A stretch of 64,000 nucleotides of DNA from contig NZ_JAUOTP010000002.1 in the NCBI RefSeq assembly GCF_030546695.1, positions 1-64,000 on the forward strand, given 5' to 3'. The notes under the pieces are model-generated. The model ran no database searches, was not told the origin of the DNA, and saw only the letters and a list, made by a program, of their open reading frames with translations. The DNA comes from Sphingomonas natans (GTDB lineage Bacteria > Pseudomonadota > Alphaproteobacteria > Sphingomonadales > Sphingomonadaceae). A program made the position numbers and the translations under genes. This document shows positions 28,343-37,545 of this stretch, in pieces; the first letter of the stretch is position 1; each line of letters starts with the position of its first letter.

Positions 28343-28810
28343 TCAGGCGCGCACGATCCGCGCCGCATAGCAGCCGCGCTTGGCATAATGGGCGTGGAGA
28401 TAGGCCACGTCGGGCCTGGCGAAGAGCCGTTCGATGAGCGGCGAGAGATCATGCCCGTCTGCCAGATCCGCATCCAGCATTTCGCCGAACGCGGTAAAGG
28501 CGCGGAGCGAGATCGGGCGGATGCGGATCACCTCCGGAATCTCGTCCACCATATCCAGCGCTTCGCTCGCCCCCTCCGCGACAAAGATCGCATGACGCGA
28601 TCGATAGGGCGTATCCGCCGGCTGATGCTCGTAATTGAGCAGGATGGCGGTCTCACCCGGATCGAGGTCGCGCACCATGATCCGATCGGGACAGCCCGGC
28701 TTGGCATCCACGACGTGGCGCCGGGCCCCGAATCCGGCCAGTGCCTCGTTCGACAGTCCCCAGAGATGACGGAACGGCGCGGGATCGAGCCCCTGGATGC
28801 GGAACGACAT
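28343..28810 (-). CDS. DUF1203 domain protein
   Basis: A 155-residue cytoplasmic protein beginning [20 protein letters not shown]. It carries the DUF1203 pattern: GLDPxxF at the start, [28 protein letters not shown] in the middle, SRHAIFV, and [14 protein letters not shown] at the end. The molecular function is unknown. It is divergent from purL with about 120 bases between the starts, and convergent to the lipoprotein gene with which it shares the terminator hairpin. Confidence 0.85.
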   Translation of the reverse strand: MSFRIQGLDPAPFRHLWGLSNEALAGFGARRHVVDAKPGCPDRIMVRDLDPGETAILLNYEHQPADTPYRSRHAIFVAEGASEALDMVDEIPEVIRIRPISLRAFTAFGEMLDADLADGHDLSPLIERLFARPDVAYLHAHYAKRGCYAARIVRA

Positions 28811-28931
28811 GGCACGTCTCCTTTTCTGGCGACGATCATGGGCGCCTCAGGGTGTGTCCGCTTCCCGATCCTTGCGGCCAAAGCTGCCTTCCTGCGCTGA
28901 CAAGCCCGTTCGCCTCCGCTATCGGCGGCGC

Positions 28932-31166
28932 ATGACCAGCGCCGCCTCCGCCATCACTCCCGAAACCGTCGCCGAACATGGCCTCTCCCCGGAGGAATAT
29001 GCGCGCGTCCTGTCCGCGCTCGGTCGCGAGCCCAATCTCGTCGAGCTCGGCATCTTCTCGGTCATGTGGTCCGAGCATTGCTCTTACAAATCCAGCCGCA
29101 TCCACCTGAAGAAGCTCCCCACCACCGGCCCGCAGGTGATCTGCGGCCCGGGCGAGAATGCGGGCGTCGTCGATATCGGCGACGGCCAGGCGGCGATCTT
29201 CAAGATGGAGAGCCACAACCATCCGAGCTATATCGAGCCCTATCAGGGCGCGGCGACGGGCGTCGGCGGGATCCTGCGCGACGTGTTCACGATGGGCGCG
29301 CGCCCGATCGCCAATCTCAATGCGCTCCGCTTCGGCCGCCCCGATCATCCCAAGATGCGCCACCTGATCGCGGGCGTCGTCCACGGCATCGGCGGCTACG
29401 GCAATTGCGTCGGCGTGCCGACCGTCGGCGGGGAGGTGAACTTCCACCCCGCCTATGACGGCAACATCCTCGTCAACGCGATGACGGTCGGCGTCGCCGA
29501 TGTGGACAAGATCTTCTATTCGGCCGCTTCGGGCATCGGCAATTCGATCGTCTATGTTGGCTCGAAGACCGGGCGCGACGGCATCCACGGCGCAACGATG
29601 GCCTCGGCCGATTTCGGCGGGGATTCGGACGAGAAGCGCCCGACCGTGCAGGTCGGCGATCCCTTCACCGAGAAACTGCTGATCGAGGCGTGCCTCGAGC
29701 TGATGGCGTCGGACGCGATCGTCGCGATCCAGGACATGGGCGCGGCGGGCCTGACCTCCTCGGCGGTCGAGATGGCGAGCAAGGGCGGCGTCGGCATCGA
29801 GCTCGACATGAACGCCGTGCCCCAGCGCGAAACGGGCATGACGCCGTACGAGATGATGCTGAGCGAAAGCCAGGAGCGCATGCTCATGGTCCTGAAGCCC
29901 GGCCGCGAGGATTTCGCAGAAGCGATCTTCCGTAAGTGGGAGCTGGATTTCGCGGTCATCGGAGCCGTCACCGAGACCGGCCATATGGTGCTGAAGTTCA
30001 ATGGCGAGACGGTCTGCGACATTCCGCTCGGCCCGCTCGCCGACGATGCCCCGCTCTACGATCGCCCGCACGTGCCGACGCCCACGCCCGCGCCGCTTGC
30101 GGACGTGCCCGAATGCACCGACATCGCCGCCGATCTGATCGCGCTGATGGGCTCGCCCGATATCGCCTCGCGCCGCTGGATCTGGGAGCAATATGATACG
30201 CAGGTCGGTGGCGACACCGTCCAGCGCCCCGGCGGCGACGCCGCGGTCGTGCGCGTCCATGGCACGCAGAAGGCGCTGGCGATGACGACCGACTGCACGC
30301 CGCGCTACTGCTTCGCCGATCCCGTCATGGGCGGCCGGCAGGCGGTGGCCGAGGCGTGGCGCAACCTTACCGCGGTCGGCGCGACGCCGCTTGCCGTCAC
30401 CAACTGCCTCAACTTCGCCAATCCGCAGCGCCCCGAGATCATGGGGCAGATCGTCGGCGCGCTCGAGGGGATGAGCGACGCGTGCGTCGTGCTCGATTTC
30501 CCGATCGTGAGCGGCAATGTCAGCCTCTACAACGAGAGCAAGGCGACCGGCGGCGGATCGGCGATCCTGCCGACGCCCGCGATCGGCGCGATCGGCCTGC
30601 TCAAGGACTGGACGCGCACCGTCGGCATCGGCTTCCGCAACGCCGGCGACGTCATCGTCCTCGTTGGCGCGCGCAAGGGCGAGCTCGGCCAGTCCTTGTG
30701 GCTGCGCGAGCTGCACGGCCGCGAGGAGGGCGCGCCCCCCACCGTCGATCTCGCCGAGACGCGCCGCACGGGCGACTATATCCGCAACGCGATCGAGCAG
30801 GGCTGGATCAGCGCCTGCCACGATGTCGCCGACGGCGGGCTCGCCGTCGCGATCGCGGAGATGGCGCTCGCCGGCAATATCGGCGCGCTCATCGACGCGC
30901 CCGCCCCCTTCGGTCTGGCCGGCTCCTTCTTCGCCGAGGATCAGGACCTCTACGTCGTCACGGTCGACGATCACGCGTTGCTCGGCTTCCTCGCCGGCGC
31001 GCAGGCGGGCGGGATCGAGGTCGAGCCGATCGGCCGGACGACCGCGGGCAAGCGCGTAATCTTCGAGCTCGACGCGGGCGATCATTGCGCGACGCTGGAC
31101 GCGCTGCGATCGGCGCATGAGGGCTTCTTCCCGACGCTGATGGGCGCGGACGCGGCGCTGGCGTGA
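28932..31166 (+). CDS. purL: Phosphoribosylformylglycinamidine synthase subunit II
   Basis: Purine synthesis enzyme converting FGAR to FGAM with ATP and glutamine-derived ammonia. The protein has 744 residues, so it is the small PurL, which needs PurS and PurQ (not in the window). Signatures include [18 protein letters not shown] near the N-terminus, [23 protein letters not shown], and the duplicated AIR-synthase-like halves (second half starts [15 protein letters not shown]). The ATG at 28932 fits the family start; an earlier frame overlaps DUF1203 antisense and is not used. Confidence 0.97.
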   Translation: MTSAASAITPETVAEHGLSPEEYARVLSALGREPNLVELGIFSVMWSEHCSYKSSRIHLKKLPTTGPQVICGPGENAGVVDIGDGQAAIFKMESHNHPSYIEPYQGAATGVGGILRDVFTMGARPIANLNALRFGRPDHPKMRHLIAGVVHGIGGYGNCVGVPTVGGEVNFHPAYDGNILVNAMTVGVADVDKIFYSAASGIGNSIVYVGSKTGRDGIHGATMASADFGGDSDEKRPTVQVGDPFTEKLLIEACLELMASDAIVAIQDMGAAGLTSSAVEMASKGGVGIELDMNAVPQRETGMTPYEMMLSESQERMLMVLKPGREDFAEAIFRKWELDFAVIGAVTETGHMVLKFNGETVCDIPLGPLADDAPLYDRPHVPTPTPAPLADVPECTDIAADLIALMGSPDIASRRWIWEQYDTQVGGDTVQRPGGDAAVVRVHGTQKALAMTTDCTPRYCFADPVMGGRQAVAEAWRNLTAVGATPLAVTNCLNFANPQRPEIMGQIVGALEGMSDACVVLDFPIVSGNVSLYNESKATGGGSAILPTPAIGAIGLLKDWTRTVGIGFRNAGDVIVLVGARKGELGQSLWLRELHGREEGAPPTVDLAETRRTGDYIRNAIEQGWISACHDVADGGLAVAIAEMALAGNIGALIDAPAPFGLAGSFFAEDQDLYVVTVDDHALLGFLAGAQAGGIEVEPIGRTTAGKRVIFELDAGDHCATLDALRSAHEGFFPTLMGADAALA

Positions 31167-31193
31167 CTTCGACCGGATCAAATCACCTCCAAC

Positions 31194-31307
31194 CCGCTCA
31201 TGCTGAGGAGAGACTGAGCTTGGCGAAGGCTCGTCTCGAAGCACCTGTCCGGCCCTGTCCTTCGAGACGCCACTTCGCCAAGCTCAGTGGCTCCTCAGGA
31301 TGAGCGG
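31194..31307. repeat. Palindromic repeat family 2 copy A (supplies EamA start codon)
   Basis: Starts CCGCTCATGCTGAGGAG and ends CTCCTCAGGATGAGCGG, inverted copies, with a second nested pair GAGCTTGGCGAAGG / CTTCGCCAAGCTCAG and GTCTCGAAG / CTTCGAGAC inside. The ATG in the right end is the start codon used for the EamA gene at 31300. Other copies are at 32231 and 47235. Confidence 0.8.
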
Positions 31308-32220
31308 TCCGGGTATAATCGGACGGCCTTCGCCCACCCGCCTCCTCCCCTTCCTCGCTCTCACCCTCTCGGGCCTGTGCTGGGGCATGGGCTTTCCCCT
31401 GGGCAAGCTCGCGCTCCACGAAGTCGGCGCGGCGCACATGATTTTGCTGCGCTTCGCGGTCGCCAGCCTCGTCGCGCTCCCCTTCGCGCTGCGCGCCGAG
31501 GCGCGCGCCTTGTTCCGCTCGCCGCCGGTCCTGCTCGCGGGTTTCCTCTACGGTGTCGCCTTCCTGATCCAGTTCGAGGGCTTGACGCAGGTTACCGTCA
31601 GCCTCGCCGCGCTTCTCGTCGGCGCGATGCCCGCGCTCGTCGCCGTCGCCGCGTGGATCCTGCGCGAGAAGGTCAGCCGCGCCTCGTGGATCGGCGTCGT
31701 CGCCGCCACCGCCGGCGCCGCGCTCATCGCCGGCAAACCCGAGGGCGCGGGCACGCCCTACGGCATCGCGCTCTCGCTCCTCTCGCTGCTCGTCTTCCTC
31801 GCCTGGCTGATGGTCCTCAAGCGCGCGCCCGCGACCAAGGATCCGATGGCGGTTCCAGCGGTGACTGTGCTCGTCGCGGTCGCGACGATCCTGCCGATCG
31901 CGCTCTTCCTCCACGGCGCGCCGCCGCTCGCGCTCGGCCCCGTCGCCTGGGCGGGGATCATCGGCCAGGGCGTGTTCGCGACCTTCGTCGCCACTGCCGC
32001 CTGGGCCTATGGCTCGTCGCGCGTCGGCAGCGCGGCGGCGGGCGTGTTCATCAATATCGAGCCGCTGATCGGCGCGATCGTCGGCATCACCCTATTCGGC
32101 GATCCGGCGGGGGTGGGACTGATCGGCGGCGGACTGCTGATCATTATCGGCAGCGTCATCGTCGTGCTGGGCGAGCGGCAGGCACCCGCGACGGTGAGCC
32201 ACGGATTGGGGACGGATTAG
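31300..32220 (+). CDS. EamA (DMT) family transporter
   Basis: A 306-residue membrane protein with ten hydrophobic segments in two EamA repeats (about 17-150 and 158-292). Typical segments are LSGLCWGMGFPLGKLAL at the start and VGSAAAGVFINIEPLIGAIVG in the second half. DMT proteins export amino acids, nucleosides or drugs; the substrate is not evident. The start ATG at 31300 lies in the inverted-repeat end of family 2. A TTG/GTG start a few codons later would also keep the first helix, so the true start is not certain. Repeats flank the gene on both sides. Confidence 0.88.
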   Translation: MSGPGIIGRPSPTRLLPFLALTLSGLCWGMGFPLGKLALHEVGAAHMILLRFAVASLVALPFALRAEARALFRSPPVLLAGFLYGVAFLIQFEGLTQVTVSLAALLVGAMPALVAVAAWILREKVSRASWIGVVAATAGAALIAGKPEGAGTPYGIALSLLSLLVFLAWLMVLKRAPATKDPMAVPAVTVLVAVATILPIALFLHGAPPLALGPVAWAGIIGQGVFATFVATAAWAYGSSRVGSAAAGVFINIEPLIGAIVGITLFGDPAGVGLIGGGLLIIIGSVIVVLGERQAPATVSHGLGTD

Positions 32221-32230
32221 CCTGCCGCAA

Positions 32231-32405
32231 CCGCTCATCCTGAGGAGGGACTGAGCTTTGGCGAAGGCCCGTCTCGAAGGACGGTTACTGTCGGTGCTGG
32301 TCCTTCGAGACGCCATTTCGACTTCGTGCCTATGGCACGAAGTTCATGCTGAGCGCCTGCCTTGGCAGGCAGTCGAAGGGCTCAATGGCTCCTCAGGATG
32401 AGCGG
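32231..32405. repeat. Palindromic repeat family 2 copy B
   Basis: Begins CCGCTCATCCTGAGGAGGG and ends CTCCTCAGGATGAGCGG. It includes a nested GTGCCTATGGCAC hairpin and GCCTGCCTTGGCAGGC hairpin in the right half, so it is a composite of several small palindromes. It fills the gap between the EamA gene and convergent recN. Confidence 0.8.
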
Positions 32406-32419
32406 GTACGATATGAGCG

Positions 32420-34078
32420 CTAAGCCGCCAGCAGACGATCCGCCTGCGCGCGCGCCTCGTCGGTGATTTCCGCGCCCGAGAGCATCCGCGCAATTTCCTC
32501 GCGCCGCTGCGCTTCGTCCAGCACATGCACGCCGGTCCGCGCGACGAGCCCGTCCGATCTCTTCTCGATCAGCCAGTGCCGGTCGGCCCTCGCCGCCACC
32601 TGGGGGCTGTGCGTCACGACCAGCAATTGCGTGGCGCCCGCAAGCCGCGCCAGCCGCTCGCCGATCGCGCTGGCGACCGCACCGCCGACGCCGCGATCCA
32701 CCTCGTCGAAAATCATCGTCCCCGCCCCGCCCTCTTCGGCCAGCGCGACCTTCAGCGCGAGGATGAAGCGCGACAATTCGCCGCCGCTCGCGATCTTCAT
32801 CATCGGCGCGAAGGGCGCGCCCGGGTTGGTCGAAATCTCGAATTCGACCCGGTCGCGCCCCGCCGGACCCCATTGCCCCTCGGGCAAGGTCTCGACGACG
32901 GTGCGGAAGCGTGCCGAATCCAGCTTGAGCGGCGCGAGCTCGCTGGCGACCGCAGCATCGAGCCGCGCCGCCGCCGCGGTACGTGCCGCCGACAGCGCGC
33001 CGGCCGCCTCCACATACTCCTCGCGCGCGAGCTTCACCTCGCGTGCCAGCGCGGCGATGCCCGCCCCGCCCGCCTCGATCCGCTCCAGCCGCGCCGACAG
33101 CTCCTGCGTCAGCGCCGCCAGATCGTCGGGCTCGACGCGATGCTTGCGGGCGAGCGCGCGCAGATCGAACAGGCGAGTCTCGATCGTCTCAAGCCGCGTA
33201 GGATCGAAGGCGAAAGCATTGCCCGCCGCCGCGAGCAGATCCTCGGCCTCGCCCGCCTCGACGAGCGCGCGATCAAGCGAGGCCAGCGCCTCGGCGAGCC
33301 GCTCGTCCTCGGCCGCGATCCGGTCGAGCCGCCGCGTCGCCTGGCGCAATTGCGCGAGCGCGCCGTCCGATCCGTCGAGATGCGTACTCACCGCCGACAA
33401 TTCTTCGGCCAGCCGCGCGCCCTTCTGCATGTCGGCGCGCGCTTCGGCGAGGCTCGCTTCCTCGCCGGGCTCGGGCGCGGCCTTGGTCAGCTCGGCGACG
33501 GCATGCTCGAGCCATTCCTGGTCGCGCGCGGCGCTTTCGATCTCGGCCTGCGCCTGCGCCAGCGCCTCCTCGCTCGCCTTCCAGCGCGCATGCGCGGCCA
33601 AGACCGCACCGGTCTGCGAACGCGCGAACGCATCGAGCAGCGCCCGATGCCCGCGCGGATTGAGCAGGCCGCGATCGTCATGCTGGCCGTGGATCTCGAC
33701 CAACGTCCCGCCCAGCGCCCGCAGCAACCCCGCCGAGGCGGGCTGATCGTTGACGAAGGCGCGGCTGCCGCCGTCGGCGCGCAGCTGGCGGCGGATGACG
33801 AGCGGCTCGCCCGGCTCGCTCTCCAGCCCGCCTTCCTCGAGGATCGCCAGCGCAGGATGATCGGCGGGCAGATCGAAGCTGGCCGCGACGCTCGCCTGCG
33901 CCGCGCCGCTGCGGACGAGTCCGGTCTCGGCACGCGCGCCGAGCGCGAGGCCCAGCGCATCCAGCAATATGGATTTGCCCGCGCCGGTCTCGCCGGTCAG
34001 CGTCGCGAGGCCCGGCCCGAAATCGAGGTCCAGCGCCTCGATCAGCACGACGTCGCGGATGGCGAGGCGGGTCAGCAT
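32420..34078 (-). CDS. recN: DNA repair protein RecN
   Basis: SMC-like ATPase acting early in double-strand break repair. The Walker A GETGAGKSILLDAL is near residue 30, long coiled-coil arms fill about 150-370, the ABC signature ASGGELSRF is near 431, and the Walker B TMIFDEVDRGVGG follows. The 552 residues are normal. It lies downstream of bamD on the same strand, separated by a perfect 29-base inverted repeat. This bamD-recN pairing is common in Alphaproteobacteria. Confidence 0.96.
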   Translation of the reverse strand: MLTRLAIRDVVLIEALDLDFGPGLATLTGETGAGKSILLDALGLALGARAETGLVRSGAAQASVAASFDLPADHPALAILEEGGLESEPGEPLVIRRQLRADGGSRAFVNDQPASAGLLRALGGTLVEIHGQHDDRGLLNPRGHRALLDAFARSQTGAVLAAHARWKASEEALAQAQAEIESAARDQEWLEHAVAELTKAAPEPGEEASLAEARADMQKGARLAEELSAVSTHLDGSDGALAQLRQATRRLDRIAAEDERLAEALASLDRALVEAGEAEDLLAAAGNAFAFDPTRLETIETRLFDLRALARKHRVEPDDLAALTQELSARLERIEAGGAGIAALAREVKLAREEYVEAAGALSAARTAAAARLDAAVASELAPLKLDSARFRTVVETLPEGQWGPAGRDRVEFEISTNPGAPFAPMMKIASGGELSRFILALKVALAEEGGAGTMIFDEVDRGVGGAVASAIGERLARLAGATQLLVVTHSPQVAARADRHWLIEKRSDGLVARTGVHVLDEAQRREEIARMLSGAEITDEARAQADRLLAA

Positions 34079-34148
34079 CGCGCCCTCTCTACGAGAGCCG
34101 CGCGGAGAACGGAAGGTGGCCGTTCTTGCCCGCTAGCGCGGGGGCGAA

Positions 34149-34220
34149 ACCGGCCCGCTCCCCCACCCGACCTCCCACAGAGTATCCTGATTGGGAGGTC
34201 GGGTGGGGGAGCGGGCCGGT
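34149..34220. repeat. Perfect 29-base inverted repeat between bamD and recN
   Basis: Positions 34149-34177 and 34192-34220 are perfect reverse complements (29 pairs, C-rich arm starting ACCGGCCCGCTCCCCC) with a 14-base loop. No T-run follows on either strand, so it is not a canonical terminator. It lies in the 183 bases between bamD and recN. Confidence 0.85.
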
Positions 34221-34261
34221 GCCGCACGCAATTCAGCATCGCTGAATTGCCCAAAAAGCGA

Positions 34262-35047
34262 TCAGCCCGCCTTCGTCTTCTTCTGGATCAGCTGATAGGC
34301 ATGCTGATAATAATCGGTGCCCGGATAGTTCGCACCCAGCACCGCCGCGGATTTCTTCGCCTCGTCGATCACGCCCAGCGCCAGATAGCTCTCGGTCAGC
34401 CGCATCAGCGCCTCGGGCGTGTGGCTCGACGACTGATATTGATCGATCACGGTGCGGAAGCGGATCACCGAGCCCAGCCATTCGCCGCGCCGCTGATAGA
34501 AGCGCCCGATCTCCATCTCCTTGCCGGCGAGATGATCGTTGATCAGATCGACCTTGAGCCGCGCATCGGCCGCATATTTGCTGTCGGGATAGCGGCGGAT
34601 CAGTTCGCCCATCGCATCGAGCGCCTGCGCCGTGATCTTCTGGTCGCGCGTGACGTCGGCGATTTGCTCGTAATAGTCGACCGCGATCAGATACAGCGCA
34701 TAAGGCGCGTCGCGATTGCCGGGGTGGATCGAGAGGAAGCGCTGCGAGGCCGATATCGACTCCGGATAATTGTGCGCGAGATAATAAGCGAAGGCGCTCA
34801 TCAGCTCGGCGCGGCGCGCCCAGGGCGAATAAGGATGCTGGCGCTCGACCTCGTCGAACAGCCCGGCCGCGAAGCGATACTGGCGCTTCGCCAGCGCGTC
34901 GTTCGCCGCATTGTAGAGCGTATCGACGTCACGGGCGACGTAGCGATTGCTGTCCTGCCCCTTCTTCGAACGCCCCGCGCAGCCGGCGAGCGGCAGGGTG
35001 GCAAGGGCGATGCCGATGAGGGCGGCGGAGCGAAGGGACACGCGCAT
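34262..35047 (-). CDS. bamD: Outer membrane assembly lipoprotein BamD
   Basis: Essential lipoprotein of the BAM complex that inserts beta-barrel proteins. The signal peptide ends in lipobox LAGC (Cys near residue 23). TPR repeats follow: YNAANDALAKRQYRFAAGLF, RRAELMSAFAYYLAHNYPES and later helices to the end. The ATG at 35047 gives 261 residues, the family length. The frame opens further upstream only because of GC-rich DNA. It is upstream of recN. Confidence 0.94.
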   Translation of the reverse strand: MRVSLRSAALIGIALATLPLAGCAGRSKKGQDSNRYVARDVDTLYNAANDALAKRQYRFAAGLFDEVERQHPYSPWARRAELMSAFAYYLAHNYPESISASQRFLSIHPGNRDAPYALYLIAVDYYEQIADVTRDQKITAQALDAMGELIRRYPDSKYAADARLKVDLINDHLAGKEMEIGRFYQRRGEWLGSVIRFRTVIDQYQSSSHTPEALMRLTESYLALGVIDEAKKSAAVLGANYPGTDYYQHAYQLIQKKTKAG

Positions 35048-35117
35048 GACGGCGGGCCTTAGCCGAGGGATCGGGCGGCTGGAAGGGGGATGCGCCAGAG
35101 CGTGGAGCGAAGCGATG

Positions 35118-35498
35118 TCAGGCGATCGGCAGCAGGGCGGCCGCGATGTTCCGCCCCTCGGCGCGGAGCAGACCCCAGGTGCGCGCGGCGGCGCGGCTGT
35201 CCATCGGCTCGAGGAACAGGCCCTTCGCCTCCAGCGCAGCGGTGAGTGCAGGCGCGGGCCGGCGCAGCGTCGCGCCGGTGCCGAGCAGGACAAATTCGGG
35301 CAGCGGCTTCAGCACAAGCAGCGGCGCGAAATCCGCCTCGGCGAGCGCGTCGAATGAGCCAGCCTCCCAATCGAGCGCATCGTCGGGCGTCAGGATCAGC
35401 CCGCCCGGCACCATCCGGTCGCCGACGCGAAAGCCGCTGGGGCCGACGGCGGCGACGAGCGGGCCGATCGCGGCGGGGGTCTGGTCGAGCTTGGACAT
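35118..35498 (-). CDS. Mth938-like (DUF498) domain protein
   Basis: A 126-residue single-domain protein. Family features are GFRVGDRMVPGGLILTPDDALDWE near the N-terminus, VLLGTGATLRRP in the middle and an EPMDSRAAARTWGLLRAEGRNIAAALLP end. Members are cytoplasmic and small; in mammals the family (NDUFAF3/AAMDC) helps assemble respiratory complex I, but the bacterial role is unclear. It lies just upstream of bamD on the same strand (70 bases apart). Confidence 0.85.
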   Translation of the reverse strand: MSKLDQTPAAIGPLVAAVGPSGFRVGDRMVPGGLILTPDDALDWEAGSFDALAEADFAPLLVLKPLPEFVLLGTGATLRRPAPALTAALEAKGLFLEPMDSRAAARTWGLLRAEGRNIAAALLPIA

Positions 35499-35547
35499 GT
35501 GCGCGCCCTACCGGGGCGGGCTAGGCGGCGGAACAGCAAATTCTCGG

Positions 35548-35642
35548 CCGTCACCCCAGCGCAGGCTGGGGTCCATGTCTCTGACCATCAGCGGACAGCT
35601 TGCTGCGAGAGGCATGGATCCCAGCCTCCGCTGGGATGACGG
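35548..35642. repeat. Palindromic repeat (CCGTCACCCCAGC type)
   Basis: CCGTCACCCCAGCGCAGGC at one end and CCTCCGCTGGGATGACGGG at the other form an imperfect long hairpin, with GTCCATG/CATGGAT pairing just inside. It lies between the divergently flanked Mth938-like and hemerythrin genes, both on the minus strand. Confidence 0.7.
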
Positions 35643-35648
35643 GACATC

Positions 35649-36209
35649 TCAAACGTGCGCGATCTCTTCCGCGTCGGCCTCATTGGTCGGCCCGAGATCG
35701 CCCGATTCCTCGATCTTCTGGTAGAGCTCGGCCTGCCGCGCGCGCAATTTTTCGCCGAGCGCGTCGAGATCGATCTTGCCGGCGACGTGAGCCTCCCTCA
35801 TCTCCTCGAACAATTCCTCATCCTCCTCGTCGATATGGTGGATGGTCTGTTCGCCGAGCACATGGACCTTGCTCTTGTAGAGCTCCTCGGTGCCGTTGAG
35901 CTGCGCGATCTCGGCGGCGAGCTGCTTGCCGGCGGCATGCTCGACGATGCCCTCGTCGACTTCCTCGGTCTCGCCGACTTCCTTGCCCGTCGGGTAGAGC
36001 AATTCCTCCTCGATCGTCATGTGGACGTCGAGCCGCAGGCACAATTCGTCGGCTACATGCTTGAGCCGCTCGCCTTCGGCGTCGTTCGCCTCGGTGAAGA
36101 GCTCGCGGAAGCGATGATGCTCCTCCTTCAGCAGCGCGATCGCGAGCGGATCGTCCTCGGCGATCCGGTGGAGGCCTTGAGTATTTCGCGCTGCATAATT
36201 CTCGGCCAT
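35649..36209 (-). CDS. Hemerythrin HHE domain protein
   Basis: A 186-residue acidic cytoplasmic protein. The di-iron ligand pattern is visible: EEHHRFREL (His), RLDVHMTIEEELLYP (His and Glu), EHAAGK (His) and KVHVLGEQTIHHIDEEDEELF (His and Glu/Asp). Such proteins bind oxygen or nitric oxide or act in iron and stress responses. A candidate EcfG-type promoter lies upstream (see separate entry), fitting a stress role. The gene is divergent from a winged-helix regulator. Confidence 0.9.
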   Translation of the reverse strand: MAENYAARNTQGLHRIAEDDPLAIALLKEEHHRFRELFTEANDAEGERLKHVADELCLRLDVHMTIEEELLYPTGKEVGETEEVDEGIVEHAAGKQLAAEIAQLNGTEELYKSKVHVLGEQTIHHIDEEDEELFEEMREAHVAGKIDLDALGEKLRARQAELYQKIEESGDLGPTNEADAEEIAHV

Positions 36210-36237
36210 CGTGCTGCTCCCGAAGCGTGTCCTGCAA

Positions 36238-36263
36238 AGCGCGCCAGGAAGCGGCCCGGTTCC
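36238..36263 (-). promoter_or_regulatory. Candidate EcfG-type stress promoter for hemerythrin gene
   Basis: On the minus strand GGAAC (36263-36259) is followed after 17 bases by CGCT (36241-36238), close to the alphaproteobacterial general-stress sigma pattern GGAAC-N16/17-CGTT. It is 28 bases before the hemerythrin start. One mismatch in the -10 leaves this unsure. Confidence 0.35.
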
Positions 36264-36375
36264 CGGCTCGAGAAATCTCCAGATCGGATCGGAATGGCCG
36301 CGAATCGTCCGGTTCCGAAACGGATTCGGTTGAACGCGCGGATTGCGTTTCGTAGCTTTTTTCGGGGATTGAATC

Positions 36376-37296
36376 GTGAGGGGAATGCCCGTGGGCCTGG
36401 CGGACAGCTATCGATCCTCACCGTCGATCCTGCTCTTCGCCGATAGCCCGGCCGGTTTCTCCGAACAGGAACGCGCGATCTCGGGACTGGACGGCAGGAT
36501 CGCCGGCTCCGGGCCGGTCGGCAGCGCGCTCGCCCGGATCGACGAGGCCTGCGATATCGGGGTCGTCGTCGTCGATGCCAGCCGGGACGATCCCGCGCTG
36601 GATCGGCTGCTCGACCGACTCGATCTCGCTGCGCGCGACGATCGCTTCATGAGCCTGGTCACGGTCACGCCCGATCTCATCGATCTGGCCGCGGCGCGCT
36701 GCCCGCATCCGCATGTCGTCCTTCAGTGCGGCGCAAGCGAGGTGGAGCGCGTCGCCGCGCTCGCGCTCGCTCTGGCCGGCGCGGCGCGCGTGCCGCAGCT
36801 CGCCGGCGAGCTCGGCCATGCGCGTCTCAAGCAGTTGAGCGAGGAGGTCGGACGGATCGCGCAGACGCTCGCGGCCCTTTCGGAGAGCGACGCGCTGGCC
36901 CGCCCGTTGCGGCGGGCGCAGCCCGACGACGACGGAAGCGCCTTTCCGGACGCCTCCGCCGCGATGATCCGCGGCTACATCCGCGCGCGCCGGCTGCGCG
37001 AACATTATTTCTCGGCCGAGCTGTTCGCGGATCCGGCATGGGACATGCTGCTCGATCTGATGGCGGCGCGGATCGAGGGGCGCACCGTCGCCGTCTCCAG
37101 CCTCTGCATCGCCGCGGCCGTCCCGGCGACGACGGGATTGCGCTGGATCAAGACGCTCACCGACGAGGGCCTATTCGTCCGCGTCGATGATCCGCAGGAC
37201 GGGCGTCGCGTCTTCATCGAGCTGTCGGAGACGGCAGCGGCGGGCATGACCGCCTATTTCCACGCGCTCCAGCGCGCAGGCTTGACCGGCATCTGA
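36376..37296 (+). CDS. Winged-helix (MarR-like) regulator with N-terminal receiver-like region
   Basis: A 306-residue protein. Residues about 20-150 look like an alpha/beta domain (PSILLFADSPAGF, DIGVVVVDASRD, FMSLVTVTPDLIDLAA), possibly a degenerate receiver. The C-terminal part (about 205-300) is a winged helix: AVPATTGLRWIKTLTDEGLFVRVDDPQDGRRVFIELSE. The start is either GTG 36376 (GGGGA 7 bases upstream) or GTG 36391 (AGGGG 7 bases upstream), or ATG 36385. Targets are unknown. It diverges from the hemerythrin gene. Confidence 0.7.
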   Translation: MRGMPVGLADSYRSSPSILLFADSPAGFSEQERAISGLDGRIAGSGPVGSALARIDEACDIGVVVVDASRDDPALDRLLDRLDLAARDDRFMSLVTVTPDLIDLAAARCPHPHVVLQCGASEVERVAALALALAGAARVPQLAGELGHARLKQLSEEVGRIAQTLAALSESDALARPLRRAQPDDDGSAFPDASAAMIRGYIRARRLREHYFSAELFADPAWDMLLDLMAARIEGRTVAVSSLCIAAAVPATTGLRWIKTLTDEGLFVRVDDPQDGRRVFIELSETAAAGMTAYFHALQRAGLTGI

Positions 37297-37396
37297 GTGG
37301 GGTCATCGCCCCAGTCGATCTGAGTGAAGGGATCACATTGTTGGATCGATCAATCGGCCCCGATTAGTCGCCCTGTAGCGGACCGGGGGGACGACA

Positions 37397-37498
37397 ATGG
37401 ATGAGCTTGGCAATTCGGCGGAAGGATTGGTGCGCGGCATCCAGTTCGGCAGCCTGATATGGATCGCGATCGGCCTCGCCACGATCCTGCTGCGCTGA
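37397..37498 (+). CDS. 33-residue single-pass membrane peptide
   Basis: An ATG at 37397 is preceded by GGGGGG at good spacing. It opens MDELGNSAEGLVRGIQFGSL and continues with a hydrophobic stretch rich in Ile, Leu and Ala to the TGA at 37498. The predicted product is a tiny membrane protein with an acidic N-terminus and one helix. It lies 47 bases before tRNA-Val. I know no named family. Confidence 0.5.
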   Translation: MDELGNSAEGLVRGIQFGSLIWIAIGLATILLR

Positions 37499-37545
37499 TC
37501 CGCCGCTTGAGCACCGCGCGCACATTGGCTAGGGCGCGCTCCGGC

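Noticed and set aside
28836-31244. 802-residue minus-strand ORF over purL
   Set aside because: Antisense to purL, whose signatures are clear. The antisense product is Arg/Asp/Ala-rich and matches nothing.
32525-35062. 845-residue plus-strand ORF over recN and bamD
   Set aside because: Crosses two well-supported genes and a perfect hairpin on the other strand; composition is shadow-like.
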